Shown in pieces: positions 55,753 through 63,990 of a DNA stretch of 64,000 nt (its first letter is position 1; every line of letters starts with the position of its first letter). Below the pieces are notes generated by a model. It saw nothing but the letters and a program-made list of their open reading frames with translations, made no database searches and was not told the origin of the DNA. This DNA comes from Micromonospora halophytica (GTDB lineage: Bacteria > Actinomycetota > Actinomycetes > Mycobacteriales > Micromonosporaceae), in NCBI RefSeq assembly GCF_900090245.1, contig NZ_FMDN01000009.1:124001-188000 (forward strand). Reading direction: 5' to 3'. The position numbers were made by a program, and so were the translations under genes.

Positions 55753-57885
55753 GTGATCGAACGCCACCTGCAACCCCTGCTGCACGAGCTGGTCGGAGCG
55801 GTCCTGGCCCCGACCAGCGCGCTGGGTGACCGGGCCGGGCAGATCCGCCCGACCGGCGTCCAGGGCGTCTTCCACGCCGATACCCGGGTGCTGTCCCGGG
55901 CCGAGCTGCGCATCGACGACCGGGAGCCGGAGGCGCTCACCCACGGCCCCGCCGGCCCTCACGGCACGCGCTTCGTCGGCCTGGCCCGCTGGCTCGGCGA
56001 CCCCGGCCCGGACCCCACCGTCCGGGTCGAACGGACCCGCCGGGTCGGCCCGCACGGCCTCGACGAGGAGGTACGCGTCGTCTCCACCGCCGCCGTGCCG
56101 GTCCAGGCCACGGTCGGCGTCGACCTGGCCTGCGACCTCGCCCCGATCGAGGTGGTGAAGTCAGGCGCCACGACGGCGCCGCTGAAGGCCAGGCCCGGGC
56201 AACCCGGCCAGGTCAGCTGGACCGCCGACGGCGTCACGGTGACCGTCACCGGCGACGGCGCGACCGGGCACGCCGACGGTGACCGGGCCACCGCGCCCCG
56301 GCTCTGCTGGCCGATCACCCTCAGGCCGCGGGAGACGGTCACCCTCCGATGGCGGCTGCGCGTGCACGACCCGCGCGCCGTGGTGACCGCCCCGGCGGGT
56401 GAGCCGGAGTGGGCCCGCCCCCAGGTCCGCGCCGACGACCGCCGCCTGGTCCGACTGCTCGACCGGTCGCTGGACGACCTGCGCGGGCTGCGACTCACCG
56501 ACGCCACCGCCCCCGGCGACGTCTTCCTCGGCGCCGGGGTGCCCTGGTTCCTCACCCTGTTCGGCCGCGACAGCCTCTGGGCGGCCCGGATGATGCTGCC
56601 GCTCGGCACCGACCTGGCCGCCGGAACCCTGCGGGTGCTCGCCCGGCGTCAGGGCGCCCGCGTGGACCCGGCCACCGGAGAGGCCCCCGGCAAGATCCTG
56701 CACGAGCTGCGCCGACACGAGTTCACCCTCGACGACGGACTACGACTGCCACCGGCGTACTACGGCACCGTCGACGCCACCATGCTCTGGGTGTCGCTGC
56801 TGCACGACGCCTGGCGGTGGGGGCTGCCCGCCGACCAGATCGAGCCGCTGCTGCCGCACCTCGAGGCGGCGCTCGGCTGGCTCGGCGAACACGCCGACGC
56901 CGACGGCGACGGCCTCGTCGAGTACGTCGACACCACCGGGCACGGCCTGGCCAACCAGGGATGGAAGGACTCCGGCGACGCGGTCCGCTTCCACGACGGC
57001 CGGCTCGCCGCGCCGCCCATCGTGCTGGCCGAGGTGCAGGGGTACGCGTACCAGGCGGCGATCAACGGCGCCGACCTGCTCGACGCCTTCGGCCGTCCCG
57101 GCGGCGACCGGTGGCGCGGGTACGCCGCCCGGCTGGCCGAACGCTTCCGGGCCTCGTTCTGGGTCGACGGTGGCCCCGACGGCCCCCGCCCGGCGCTCGC
57201 GCTGGACCGGGACAAGCGCCCGGTCGATTCGCTGACCAGCAACATCGGTCACCTGCTCGGCACGGGCCTGCTGTCGGTCGAGGAGGAGACCCGGGTGGCG
57301 GCCCTGCTCACCGGCGCGGCGCTGGCCGGCGGCTTCGGCCTGCGGACGATGTCGATCGACGACGCCGGGTTCAGCTCGCTGTCGTACCACTGCGGGTCGA
57401 TCTGGGCGCACGACACCGCGATCGTGCTGGCCGGGCTGGCCCGGGCCGGCTTCCGGCAGGCCGCGCTCGGCCTGGCCGAAGGGCTGCTCGGCGCCGCCGA
57501 GGCGTTCGACTACCGGCTGCCCGAGCTGTACGGCGGTGACGACCGTGACCTGCTCGGCCGGCCGACGCCGTACCCGGCCGCCTGCCGACCCCAGGCGTGG
57601 TCGGCGGCAGCCGCGGTGCTGCTGCTCCAGGCGGCCACCGGCCTCTACCCGGACGTGCCCGCCGGCACGGTACGGCTCGCTCCGCTGGCCGGCGCGGAGC
57701 TGGGCGCGGTCGCCGTCGCCGGGCTGCGGGTGGCCGGCGCCCCGGTCGACGTCACCGTCGACCGGGACGGCGCAGCCGCCGTGTCCGGCCTGCCCGGGCA
57801 CCTCAGCGTCACGAAGCCGGCCGCCGGCAGGTCGACGGTGCCGGCCCCCCGGCCCGCCGACGACACCGTCGCGCTTCCCCGCTGA
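55753..57885 (+). CDS. Amylo-alpha-1,6-glucosidase / glycogen debranching-like protein
   Basis: A 710-residue cytoplasmic protein. The N-terminal 210 residues match the glycogen-debranching N-terminal domain (IRPTGVQGVFHADTRVLSRA). The C-terminal part is an (alpha/alpha)6 barrel with FLTLFGRDSLWAARM, GKILHELRRHEF, NQGWKDSGDAV and IWAHDTAIVLAG, the GDE/GH63-GH15-like motifs with acidic catalytic candidates. Start GTG 55753 follows GGAG. Convergent with the restriction-like gene downstream and under the LacI operator pair. It likely degrades imported glucosides; exact linkage is unknown. Confidence 0.88.
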   Translation: MIERHLQPLLHELVGAVLAPTSALGDRAGQIRPTGVQGVFHADTRVLSRAELRIDDREPEALTHGPAGPHGTRFVGLARWLGDPGPDPTVRVERTRRVGPHGLDEEVRVVSTAAVPVQATVGVDLACDLAPIEVVKSGATTAPLKARPGQPGQVSWTADGVTVTVTGDGATGHADGDRATAPRLCWPITLRPRETVTLRWRLRVHDPRAVVTAPAGEPEWARPQVRADDRRLVRLLDRSLDDLRGLRLTDATAPGDVFLGAGVPWFLTLFGRDSLWAARMMLPLGTDLAAGTLRVLARRQGARVDPATGEAPGKILHELRRHEFTLDDGLRLPPAYYGTVDATMLWVSLLHDAWRWGLPADQIEPLLPHLEAALGWLGEHADADGDGLVEYVDTTGHGLANQGWKDSGDAVRFHDGRLAAPPIVLAEVQGYAYQAAINGADLLDAFGRPGGDRWRGYAARLAERFRASFWVDGGPDGPRPALALDRDKRPVDSLTSNIGHLLGTGLLSVEEETRVAALLTGAALAGGFGLRTMSIDDAGFSSLSYHCGSIWAHDTAIVLAGLARAGFRQAALGLAEGLLGAAEAFDYRLPELYGGDDRDLLGRPTPYPAACRPQAWSAAAAVLLLQAATGLYPDVPAGTVRLAPLAGAELGAVAVAGLRVAGAPVDVTVDRDGAAAVSGLPGHLSVTKPAAGRSTVPAPRPADDTVALPR

Positions 57886-57949
57886 CCGGGGCCAGCCTGC
57901 TGGGGCACGGACGGATCTCTCGGGGCGACGGATCGAGCCCGGCGACAGG

Positions 57950-57983
57950 TCCGCGCAGCGCCCTTGCCTGGGCGCTGCGCGGA
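57950..57983. terminator. Bidirectional stem-loop between convergent genes
   Basis: TCCGCGCAGCGCCC (57950-57963) and GGGCGCTGCGCGGA (57970-57983) are exact 14-bp complements with a 6-base loop between the glycosidase stop and the restriction-like gene stop. Confidence 0.8.
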
Positions 57984-58005
57984 GGCCGGGTTCGAGGTCC
58001 CGACG

Positions 58006-60552
58006 TCAGACGACGACCAGTTCGTCCGACGCGGGGACCTGCGCCTGGTCGTAGAACCAGCCCAGGTGGTCGAGCAGGGCCTCCCGGGCGTCGGGGTCGG
58101 TGAGGACCGTCAGCGGGAAGCCCGGGCGCAGGGCGATCTTCGCGGCGGCGATGTCCACGCCCGGCAGCTGGTTCAGCCGCTGGCGCAGCTCCTCGCGCAG
58201 GGCGACGTCGTCGAAGGGCGTCCGGATGCTGAGGTGCTGGAACACGATCTCGAACTTCCCGTTCGGGTAGATCGCCGCCGGCCAGATGTTGCCGAGTTCG
58301 TGGTCCTTGCCCCGCGCCATGAGGAAGCACGAGGTCTCCCCGCCGGTGCCGTAGGACAACCTGCCGCCCATGCTGGTCCACGCGTCGAGCACCACCCGGA
58401 CGGCGGTGGCGACCGCCGGACCTTGCAGGGTGGTCATCTGCTCGATGAACCGGGCGGCGTAGTCGACGCCCTGGCCGGGTCGGGGCCGGGGCAGCCGCTC
58501 CGGCAGGTCCTCGGGCGTCACCCCGGCCAGCTGCGCCAGCTCCACCGTGCCGACCCGCTGGGCCTGGTCCGCGCGACCGCGCCCGTCGAACTGCACACCC
58601 TCGGCGCGCAGCAGCTCGACGGGGTCGTCGGTGCGGTTCGGGTCGGGCCACCGGAAACCGGGCGAGACGGTGCCCTCGACCTGCAGCACCCGGTGGGCGT
58701 TCGGCACCGGACAGTTGGCGAGCCGGGCGCCGACCGGCACCGGAGCGGTGCCGATGAGGGCGGCCAGGTCACCGTACGTGGTCCAGGAGCCGGCGGGCAG
58801 CTCGGCGAGGGCCTTCGTCATGACGTCCCACGGCACCTCGGACTGGTCGCCCGCCTGCTCGGTGGGGCCCGGCCAGATGGAGATGATCAGCTCGGCGAGC
58901 TTGTCGGCCCGGGCGTGGATCTCGGTGCGGCCCCAGCGGTCCTGGGCGGCGATCTCCTGGCTCAGCCTGATTCCGCTCTTGGCCAGCTCAACCCGCTTCG
59001 CGGGGAAGGACTTGTTCCCCAGCTCCGAGTTGTAGCCGGTGAGGGTCAGGTTCCCCAGGGTGTGCACCAGGGCCTCGTACGCCTCGTCGAAGTTCTCGTC
59101 CTGACCGAGGTCGGCGGCGAGCATCTGGCGCCACTCCGCGGTGGGGGTCTGTGGCAGCACATGCTCGATGGTCGCCTTGTCCAGCGCCACCGGCTCCTTG
59201 CTCTCGTACGACTCCTCCAGCCAGCGCAGCACCAGGTTACGCTGCTGCGGGCGACCGTTGAGGTAGTACGGGATGGAGCGCACTGCGGCGCGCACGCCGG
59301 CGTCGGTGGCGTAGTACTTACGCCCGGTCGACAGGTAGGCCCGCACCGCCTCGTCGACCGGCAGGTCCCGGTCCATCTCGGTGACGACGGAGAGCAGGAT
59401 CCGGTTGATGTTCGCCGTGGCCCGGCCGATCAGCAGACGCCGGACGAAGAAGCTCTCCACGTACCGCATCGCGGAGGCGATCTGCTCGGAGCTGGCCGTA
59501 CCGTGGTCCCGCCGGTCGAGCAGGTGCAGCAGCAGCGGGTAGACGGTGGTGGTGCCCCAGGCGCTGAGCCGCTCCAGCCGTCGCCGTACGCCCGGATCCG
59601 GCTCCTCGGCGGGGTGGAGGATGACCCGCAGGAGCGCGCCGAGTCGGCTGAACCGCCGGACCTCCGCCTCGATCTCCTCCTCGGCGCGCAGCCGTTCGAG
59701 CCGGGCCTGCTGGACCGCGTAGATGTCGGTCTGCTTGACTCGGGCGTCGCGGTGGACCAGGTCGAGCCAGAAGAGCAGCTCCAGCTCCGCCGAGGTCAGG
59801 CGAGTCTGCAGCGGCAGCCAGAGCGACCGGTAGACGGCTTCGCCTCGGGTGGGCAGCCGCATGAAGAGGTAGTTGCGCAGCAGGTCACCCTGGGTGAGCT
59901 TCAGGCCGGTGTTGTTCAGCGACTCGAAGATCCGGTAGACGTTGTCCCCCGGCTGGGCGGTGACCGACACCAGCGCCAGGCCCGTGACGACGGCGCTCTC
60001 GATGCCCGCGATGTCCAGCGGATCGTCCGGGTCGTCCTCGGCGGCGGCGAGCTGGTCGGCGAAGAACTGGTACGCGACACCCACCGGGTCGGTGCCGCCG
60101 GCCTGCGGAGTCGAGTCGAGGCAGGCCACGTACGCGTCCCGGTCGGCCTGGGTGGGAACGAGCTTCCACCGGCCCTGCCCCTGCTCCCACGGGTTGGTCA
60201 GGTACTGCTGGTTGAGCCGGTCGCGGTGTTTCGGGTCCTCGCGCGTCGCCCGGTGGTCACGGATGGCGCAGAGCAGAAGGGTCAGGCTGGTCAGCCGCTG
60301 CTGGCCGTCCACCACCAGATACTCGGCGACACCGGCGGGGCCGATCGTGGGGCTGGGTGCGAGGACCAGCGAGCCGATGAAGTGCGTCGCCGTCGGGTTG
60401 TCCGCCCGGTCCTCGGCGAGCTTGCGGACGTCCTCCCACAGCCGCGCCAACTGGGCCTTCGTCCACGAGTAGGTGCGCTGGTAGAGAGGAACCTGGTACT
60501 GCTTGGTCCCTTCCAGCAGACCCTGCAGCGTGGTTTCCACCGCCGCGACCAT
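58006..60552 (-). CDS. GmrSD-like DUF262-DUF1524 protein fused to an alkyltransferase-like domain
   Basis: An 848-residue fusion. DUF262 (GmrS/ParB-like NTPase) holds VPLYQRTYSW at 21-30 and VDGQQRL at 81-87. DUF1524 (HNH nuclease, GmrD) holds IEHVLPQ at 462-468 with GNLTLTGYNSELGNKSF at 500-516. Residues about 574-640 read as the DNA-binding domain of an MGMT/alkyltransferase-like protein (WTTYGDLAALIG), but the reactive PCHR motif is NAHR, so Cys is Ala619. A further C-terminal domain (about 697-845) is unrecognised. Probably a type IV-like restriction enzyme against modified phage DNA. ATG 60552 has GGGAG upstream. Confidence 0.88.
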   Translation of the reverse strand: MVAAVETTLQGLLEGTKQYQVPLYQRTYSWTKAQLARLWEDVRKLAEDRADNPTATHFIGSLVLAPSPTIGPAGVAEYLVVDGQQRLTSLTLLLCAIRDHRATREDPKHRDRLNQQYLTNPWEQGQGRWKLVPTQADRDAYVACLDSTPQAGGTDPVGVAYQFFADQLAAAEDDPDDPLDIAGIESAVVTGLALVSVTAQPGDNVYRIFESLNNTGLKLTQGDLLRNYLFMRLPTRGEAVYRSLWLPLQTRLTSAELELLFWLDLVHRDARVKQTDIYAVQQARLERLRAEEEIEAEVRRFSRLGALLRVILHPAEEPDPGVRRRLERLSAWGTTTVYPLLLHLLDRRDHGTASSEQIASAMRYVESFFVRRLLIGRATANINRILLSVVTEMDRDLPVDEAVRAYLSTGRKYYATDAGVRAAVRSIPYYLNGRPQQRNLVLRWLEESYESKEPVALDKATIEHVLPQTPTAEWRQMLAADLGQDENFDEAYEALVHTLGNLTLTGYNSELGNKSFPAKRVELAKSGIRLSQEIAAQDRWGRTEIHARADKLAELIISIWPGPTEQAGDQSEVPWDVMTKALAELPAGSWTTYGDLAALIGTAPVPVGARLANCPVPNAHRVLQVEGTVSPGFRWPDPNRTDDPVELLRAEGVQFDGRGRADQAQRVGTVELAQLAGVTPEDLPERLPRPRPGQGVDYAARFIEQMTTLQGPAVATAVRVVLDAWTSMGGRLSYGTGGETSCFLMARGKDHELGNIWPAAIYPNGKFEIVFQHLSIRTPFDDVALREELRQRLNQLPGVDIAAAKIALRPGFPLTVLTDPDAREALLDHLGWFYDQAQVPASDELVVV

Positions 60553-60711
60553 TCCCGACTCCCGTCCATCGGACCCGCCCTGAGCCGGAAAGACAAACAG
60601 ATCCGAACGCGGCAGGCAACCCGGCCCACCACCACGCAGCGCCACCGGTTGATAACGTGGCGGCGGCATCGTCGACCAATCCATGTCGATGTCCCCTGGG
60701 GAGGGTCAGGA

Positions 60712-61113
60712 ATGTGGGCGGACGAGGCCGCACTGGACGAGGCGACGCGCCGGCTCGACGACTGGGAGTCGTCCATCGCCGAACGGGCAGCCCGCTCGAA
60801 GGCACTGTCCGCGCAGGTCCAGGCGCTGACCGGCTCCGCCCGCAGCCCCGACCGGACGGTCGAGGTGACCGTCGATTCCGCAGGAATGCTGGTCGATCTG
60901 CGGCTGGACGAACGCACCCGGCAACACTCGGCGGCGCACACCGCCCGCCAGATCCTCGCCACCACCCGGGCCGCGCACGTCGACCTGCTGCGGCAGGTCA
61001 CCGAGGCGACCACCCGAACCCTCGGTGTCGGCGATCCGACAGCGGTGGCGCTCGTCGAGTCGTACCGGCGTCGGTTGGATCCCGACCGGGGCACACCGGA
61101 TGCCCGGCGGTGA
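60712..61113 (+). CDS. YbaB/EbfC-family protein, type VII secretion-linked
   Basis: A 133-residue protein. A helical N-terminus (LDEATRRLDDWESSIAERAA) is followed by VEVTVDSAGMLVDLRLDERT, the beta hairpin of the YbaB nucleoid-protein fold. In actinobacteria such genes often precede EspC/WXG and toxin genes of type VII secretion clusters, exactly as here. Start ATG 60712 has GGGGAGGG upstream. It overlaps the next gene by 14 bp. Divergent from the restriction-like gene. Confidence 0.82.
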   Translation: MWADEAALDEATRRLDDWESSIAERAARSKALSAQVQALTGSARSPDRTVEVTVDSAGMLVDLRLDERTRQHSAAHTARQILATTRAAHVDLLRQVTEATTRTLGVGDPTAVALVESYRRRLDPDRGTPDARR

Positions 61114-61420
61114 CGGCATCCAGGTCGACCCCGACGACCTGACCCGCCACGCCGCGCGCCTCGACCGCAGCGCCGACAGTCTCGACACCGCCCGGCAGGC
61201 CGGGCAGCACGTCCGCCTGAGCGGCGACGCGTACGGGCAGTTGTGCGCGGTCATGCCGCTGCTGCTCGACGGTCTGCAGCGCACCCTCGTCGACGGCATC
61301 GGCACCGCCGTCGACTCGGTACGCGACACGGCCGGCAAACTAAGGACCGGCGCGGACAACTACCGGGCCGCCGACACCCGGGCCGAACGGCGGCTGCACC
61401 GAGCGCGGGGCGACCGGTGA
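61100..61420 (+). CDS. EspC/WXG100-like type VII secretion target
   Basis: A 106-residue mainly helical protein: IQVDPDDLTRHAARLDRSADS, then GDAYGQLCAVMPLLLDGLQ and a second long helix. This is the layout of EspC/ESX-secreted helical hairpins (DUF2580-like), often with a turn near WxG; here the turn has GDAYG. It overlaps the YbaB gene upstream and the toxin gene downstream (GTGA), so the three are translated together. Confidence 0.8.
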   Translation: MPGGDGIQVDPDDLTRHAARLDRSADSLDTARQAGQHVRLSGDAYGQLCAVMPLLLDGLQRTLVDGIGTAVDSVRDTAGKLRTGADNYRAADTRAERRLHRARGDR

Positions 61421-62733
61421 CGGCCAACCCGCTCGTCGCCACCGCCGCCGACACCCCACCCAGCGCCTGGGCCGGCGTGTGGATCCTCGAAGACATCGAG
61501 CTCATCGCCCAGGGCGTGCACAACGGCAGTTGGATCGACGGCAGCCTCGGCGTGGTCAGTGCCGGCCTGGACGCCCTCGCCTTCGTCTCCGACCCGGTCG
61601 GCGCGCTGCTGCAGTACGGCATCGCCTGGCTCATCGAGCACGTCAAGCCGCTCAGCGAGGCACTGGACTGGCTGGCAGGTGACCCGGCGCAGATCACCGC
61701 CCACGCCCAGACCTGGCGCAACGTCGCCGCCTCCCTGCGCAACGAGGCCGCCGAACTGGCCGGTGCCGTCCGCGCCGACGTCGCCGGCTGGGGTGGCAGC
61801 GCCGGCCCCGCCTACCGGGCCTGGGCCGCCGAACAGCAACAGGCCGTCACCGGGCTCGCGCAGGGCGCCGACACCCTGGCCGCCGTCACCGAAGGGGCCG
61901 CCGGTCTGGTCGCCGCCGTCCGGCTGCTGGTCCGCGACGCCATCGCCACCTGCGTCTCCCGCCTGATCGTGTACGCGGGTGAACTGATCGTCACCGGCGG
62001 GTTCGCGGCGCCTGTGGTGGTGGAGCAGGTGACGACGCTGGTGGCGTCGTGGGCGGCACGGATCGCCCGGCTGCTGCGGGGGTTGCTGGCGAGTCTGCGG
62101 CGGCTGATGCCGGAGATCCGGCGGCTCGGTGACCTCATCGAGAAGCTGAAGCAGGCACTGAACCGGATCGCCGGGATGGGTCCTTCCGACCGTATGGGGA
62201 GACGCCGGGACTGGGCGGACCCGCGAGACCGGCCGATCGCGCCCAAGAGACCACCGGACTCTGCCCTGCCAGCGGGCGATCCGGTGTATCACACCGACCA
62301 CTCGACGGTGATCGGCTACGACGCGAAGACGACGCGGAACATGGATAAGGTCCTCCCCCACGCGGGGCACCATGACGTCGTCGTGCACGGCACCGACGAG
62401 GGATTCTTCATCCCCGGTAAGATCTCCGCCGAGGGGGCCGACATGGACGGGCATCCGACCGGCGCAGCACAGATCGCCGCTGCCATCAGGGAGAACCCGG
62501 CATACCACGGGGAGCCCGTTCGCCTGGTGTCCTGTTACTCCGGCACGATCAACCCGCAGGCAATCGAGGCTGTGCCGCTCGCGCAACAGGTCGCAAACGA
62601 ACTTGGCGTGAGCGTGATCGCTCCGACGAATCGTGTCGGCACGAACCGGTGGGCGGCCGAGCCTGAGCCGCCTACCGTGGCGGACGGGGGAGCATGGGTG
62701 ATCTTCACCCCGGAACCGAGGGCTTACCGATGA
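61417..62733 (+). CDS. Polymorphic toxin: WXG-type helical N-terminus with C-terminal His-Cys (caspase-like) domain
   Basis: A 438-residue protein. Residues 1-90 are hydrophobic/helical, 90-175 form a WXG100-like helical pair with the turn GWGGSAG (Trp125), and 176-250 hold more helices. After a Pro-rich linker (260-290) a compact domain follows with His324 in VVVHGTDEG, Cys373 in RLVSCYSG and VANELGVSVIAPTN. The HG ... SC spacing recalls clan CD cysteine peptidases. I infer a toxin effector delivered through type VII secretion; activity is unproven. The next gene, by ATGA overlap, is the likely immunity gene. Confidence 0.82.
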   Translation: MTANPLVATAADTPPSAWAGVWILEDIELIAQGVHNGSWIDGSLGVVSAGLDALAFVSDPVGALLQYGIAWLIEHVKPLSEALDWLAGDPAQITAHAQTWRNVAASLRNEAAELAGAVRADVAGWGGSAGPAYRAWAAEQQQAVTGLAQGADTLAAVTEGAAGLVAAVRLLVRDAIATCVSRLIVYAGELIVTGGFAAPVVVEQVTTLVASWAARIARLLRGLLASLRRLMPEIRRLGDLIEKLKQALNRIAGMGPSDRMGRRRDWADPRDRPIAPKRPPDSALPAGDPVYHTDHSTVIGYDAKTTRNMDKVLPHAGHHDVVVHGTDEGFFIPGKISAEGADMDGHPTGAAQIAAAIRENPAYHGEPVRLVSCYSGTINPQAIEAVPLAQQVANELGVSVIAPTNRVGTNRWAAEPEPPTVADGGAWVIFTPEPRAYR

Positions 62734-63146
62734 AGACTGTGGGATTCTTCCGCGAACTCGGGCCGGAGCCGGTCGAGGTCTATGCGGAAAGCATCCACGA
62801 TCACCTCGCCGCCTCGCCACTGCCGGACGCCACTCTGGTCACCAGGTACCTGCGCGACGGACACGGGCTGATCGACGTGATGGGAGCGGAGCGAGACGTG
62901 CTCGGCAGCGGCCGATTCCTTGTCGGCGGTGCGTCGGTGATGACCGACGGGACATGGCTTTGGCGCGACGACCTCCAGTTCTACCTGGCCACCTACCACG
63001 TACGCCTTCCTGAGGAGTTTCTCGCCCTCGTACGGGCCAACGACTACCAGGTTCCCGATCTTCCGATCGAGGAACTTCGCGCGGCGAGCAAAGAGGCGAT
63101 GCGCATCCTCGGATACCACCAAGCCCCGTTCCCTCCGCCCCCGTGA
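62730..63146 (+). CDS. Candidate immunity protein
   Basis: A 138-residue protein with no signal or membrane helix. Its start overlaps the toxin stop (ATGA), the usual place for an immunity gene. MGAERDVLGSGRFLVGGASV and LQFYLATYHVRLPEEFLALV look like an alpha/beta fold. I do not recognise the family. Its role as inhibitor of the neighbouring His-Cys domain is inferred from position and size only. Confidence 0.75.
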   Translation: MKTVGFFRELGPEPVEVYAESIHDHLAASPLPDATLVTRYLRDGHGLIDVMGAERDVLGSGRFLVGGASVMTDGTWLWRDDLQFYLATYHVRLPEEFLALVRANDYQVPDLPIEELRAASKEAMRILGYHQAPFPPPP

Positions 63147-63192
63147 CCGGAACGGCACCACCTTTGCATTCCCTCACTCGTCAGCGCCAGGC

Positions 63193-63444
63193 TCATCGGG
63201 GCAGGCGGCGGGAGCAGGGGCCGTCGTGGTCGGCGCGGAGCAGGCAGCGCCGGCCGCCGGGCATCAGCAGGTCGCAGAAGACCCGATGACGGACGTTCTG
63301 GTGGTCCTCTTCGGAGACGGTGATCTCCCCCGGGTCGGTCTGCGGCAGCACCAGCAGCCAACGCCCGGCCACCCGGGCCAGCCGCTGCGCGGCCGGCAGG
63401 TTGGCGGCGACGACGGGCAGGTGGATGACGTACCGCTGGGTCAT
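63193..63444 (-). CDS. Small hypothetical protein with Cys/His-rich tail
   Basis: An 83-residue protein starting at ATG 63444 and overlapping the DivIVA-like stop upstream (ATGA). The N-terminal half is mixed hydrophobic; the C-terminal part has FCDLLMPGGRRCLLRADHDGPC, three Cys and one His that could hold a metal ion. Family not recognised. Coupling to the gene before it supports that it is real. Confidence 0.6.
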   Translation of the reverse strand: MTQRYVIHLPVVAANLPAAQRLARVAGRWLLVLPQTDPGEITVSEEDHQNVRHRVFCDLLMPGGRRCLLRADHDGPCSRRLPR

Positions 63445-63728
63445 GCCTCGTGTCCCTGGTCGGCGCGGGCGCGGGCCTGGTCGGACTGCCAGCGGCGCAG
63501 CGCGTCCTTGATGACGGCGGTCTCCCGGCGGCTGGCGGCCAGGGCCGCGTAGACGGTGGCCATGTCACCGGCGACCCGATCGAGGAAGTGGTACACGTCG
63601 GCCGGTTCCAGGCCGCGGCGTCCAAGCCCGACATGCTTGAATCGGCGCTCGCGCACCTGCCACGGCAGCAGACTGGTGTACGCCGAGGAGCGGTAAGTTG
63701 CTCCCGGTCGCTGGTTGCGGACGCTCAT
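63441..63728 (-). CDS. Small DivIVA-domain-like protein
   Basis: A 95-residue protein. LLPWQVRERRFKHVGLGRRG followed by LEPADVYHFLDRVAGDMATV matches the DivIVA N-terminal pattern (L-P-xx-V-R-x-x-x-F ... V-x-x-F-L-D). A short charged helix ends the protein. ATG 63728 is preferred since the longer frame adds low-complexity sequence. It pairs with the Cys-rich gene downstream. In actinobacteria such short DivIVA-like genes are often found near mobile or regulatory loci; the role here is unknown. Confidence 0.65.
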   Translation of the reverse strand: MSVRNQRPGATYRSSAYTSLLPWQVRERRFKHVGLGRRGLEPADVYHFLDRVAGDMATVYAALAASRRETAVIKDALRRWQSDQARARADQGHEA

Positions 63729-63910
63729 CTGCCGACTACCTCTCCCTCGTGGACTGGAAGGGGTGGCCCGTCCGCCCTCCCCGCACGCACGGGCCACCCC
63801 GCCCTGCCGCCGCAGCTTCGATCAGCGGTACGACACCAGGGCCTGTGGTCATCCTGTGACGGTGCGCAGCAGCGAAGCAACGTTCCACGGCAGAATTTTT
63901 CCCAGAGGTA

Positions 63911-63968
63911 TTGACTTTCTTTCCTGCTACCGGTAGCTGTTACATGGCTAGGTAACGCAGTGTTGCGT
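63911..63968 (+). promoter_or_regulatory. AT-richer promoter with two inverted repeats
   Basis: TTGACT (63911-63916) is a good -35. Two inverted repeats follow: GTTAC/GTAAC (63939-63943 and 63952-63956) and ACGCA/TGCGT (63955-63959 and 63964-63968), overlapping by two bases. No clear -10 is at 17 bases (TAGCTG at 63934-63939 is poor). The repeats may be operator sites for the gene starting at 63991. Confidence 0.5.
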
Positions 63969-63990
63969 AATGGAATCAAGGAGTGCACGG

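Noticed and set aside
57964..61113. A 1049-codon open frame on the plus strand opposite the GmrSD-like gene
   Set aside because: Antisense shadow caused by high GC; only its last 134 codons (60712-61113) are a real gene with an RBS. The rest has no motif and low-complexity Gly/Val/Arg sequence.
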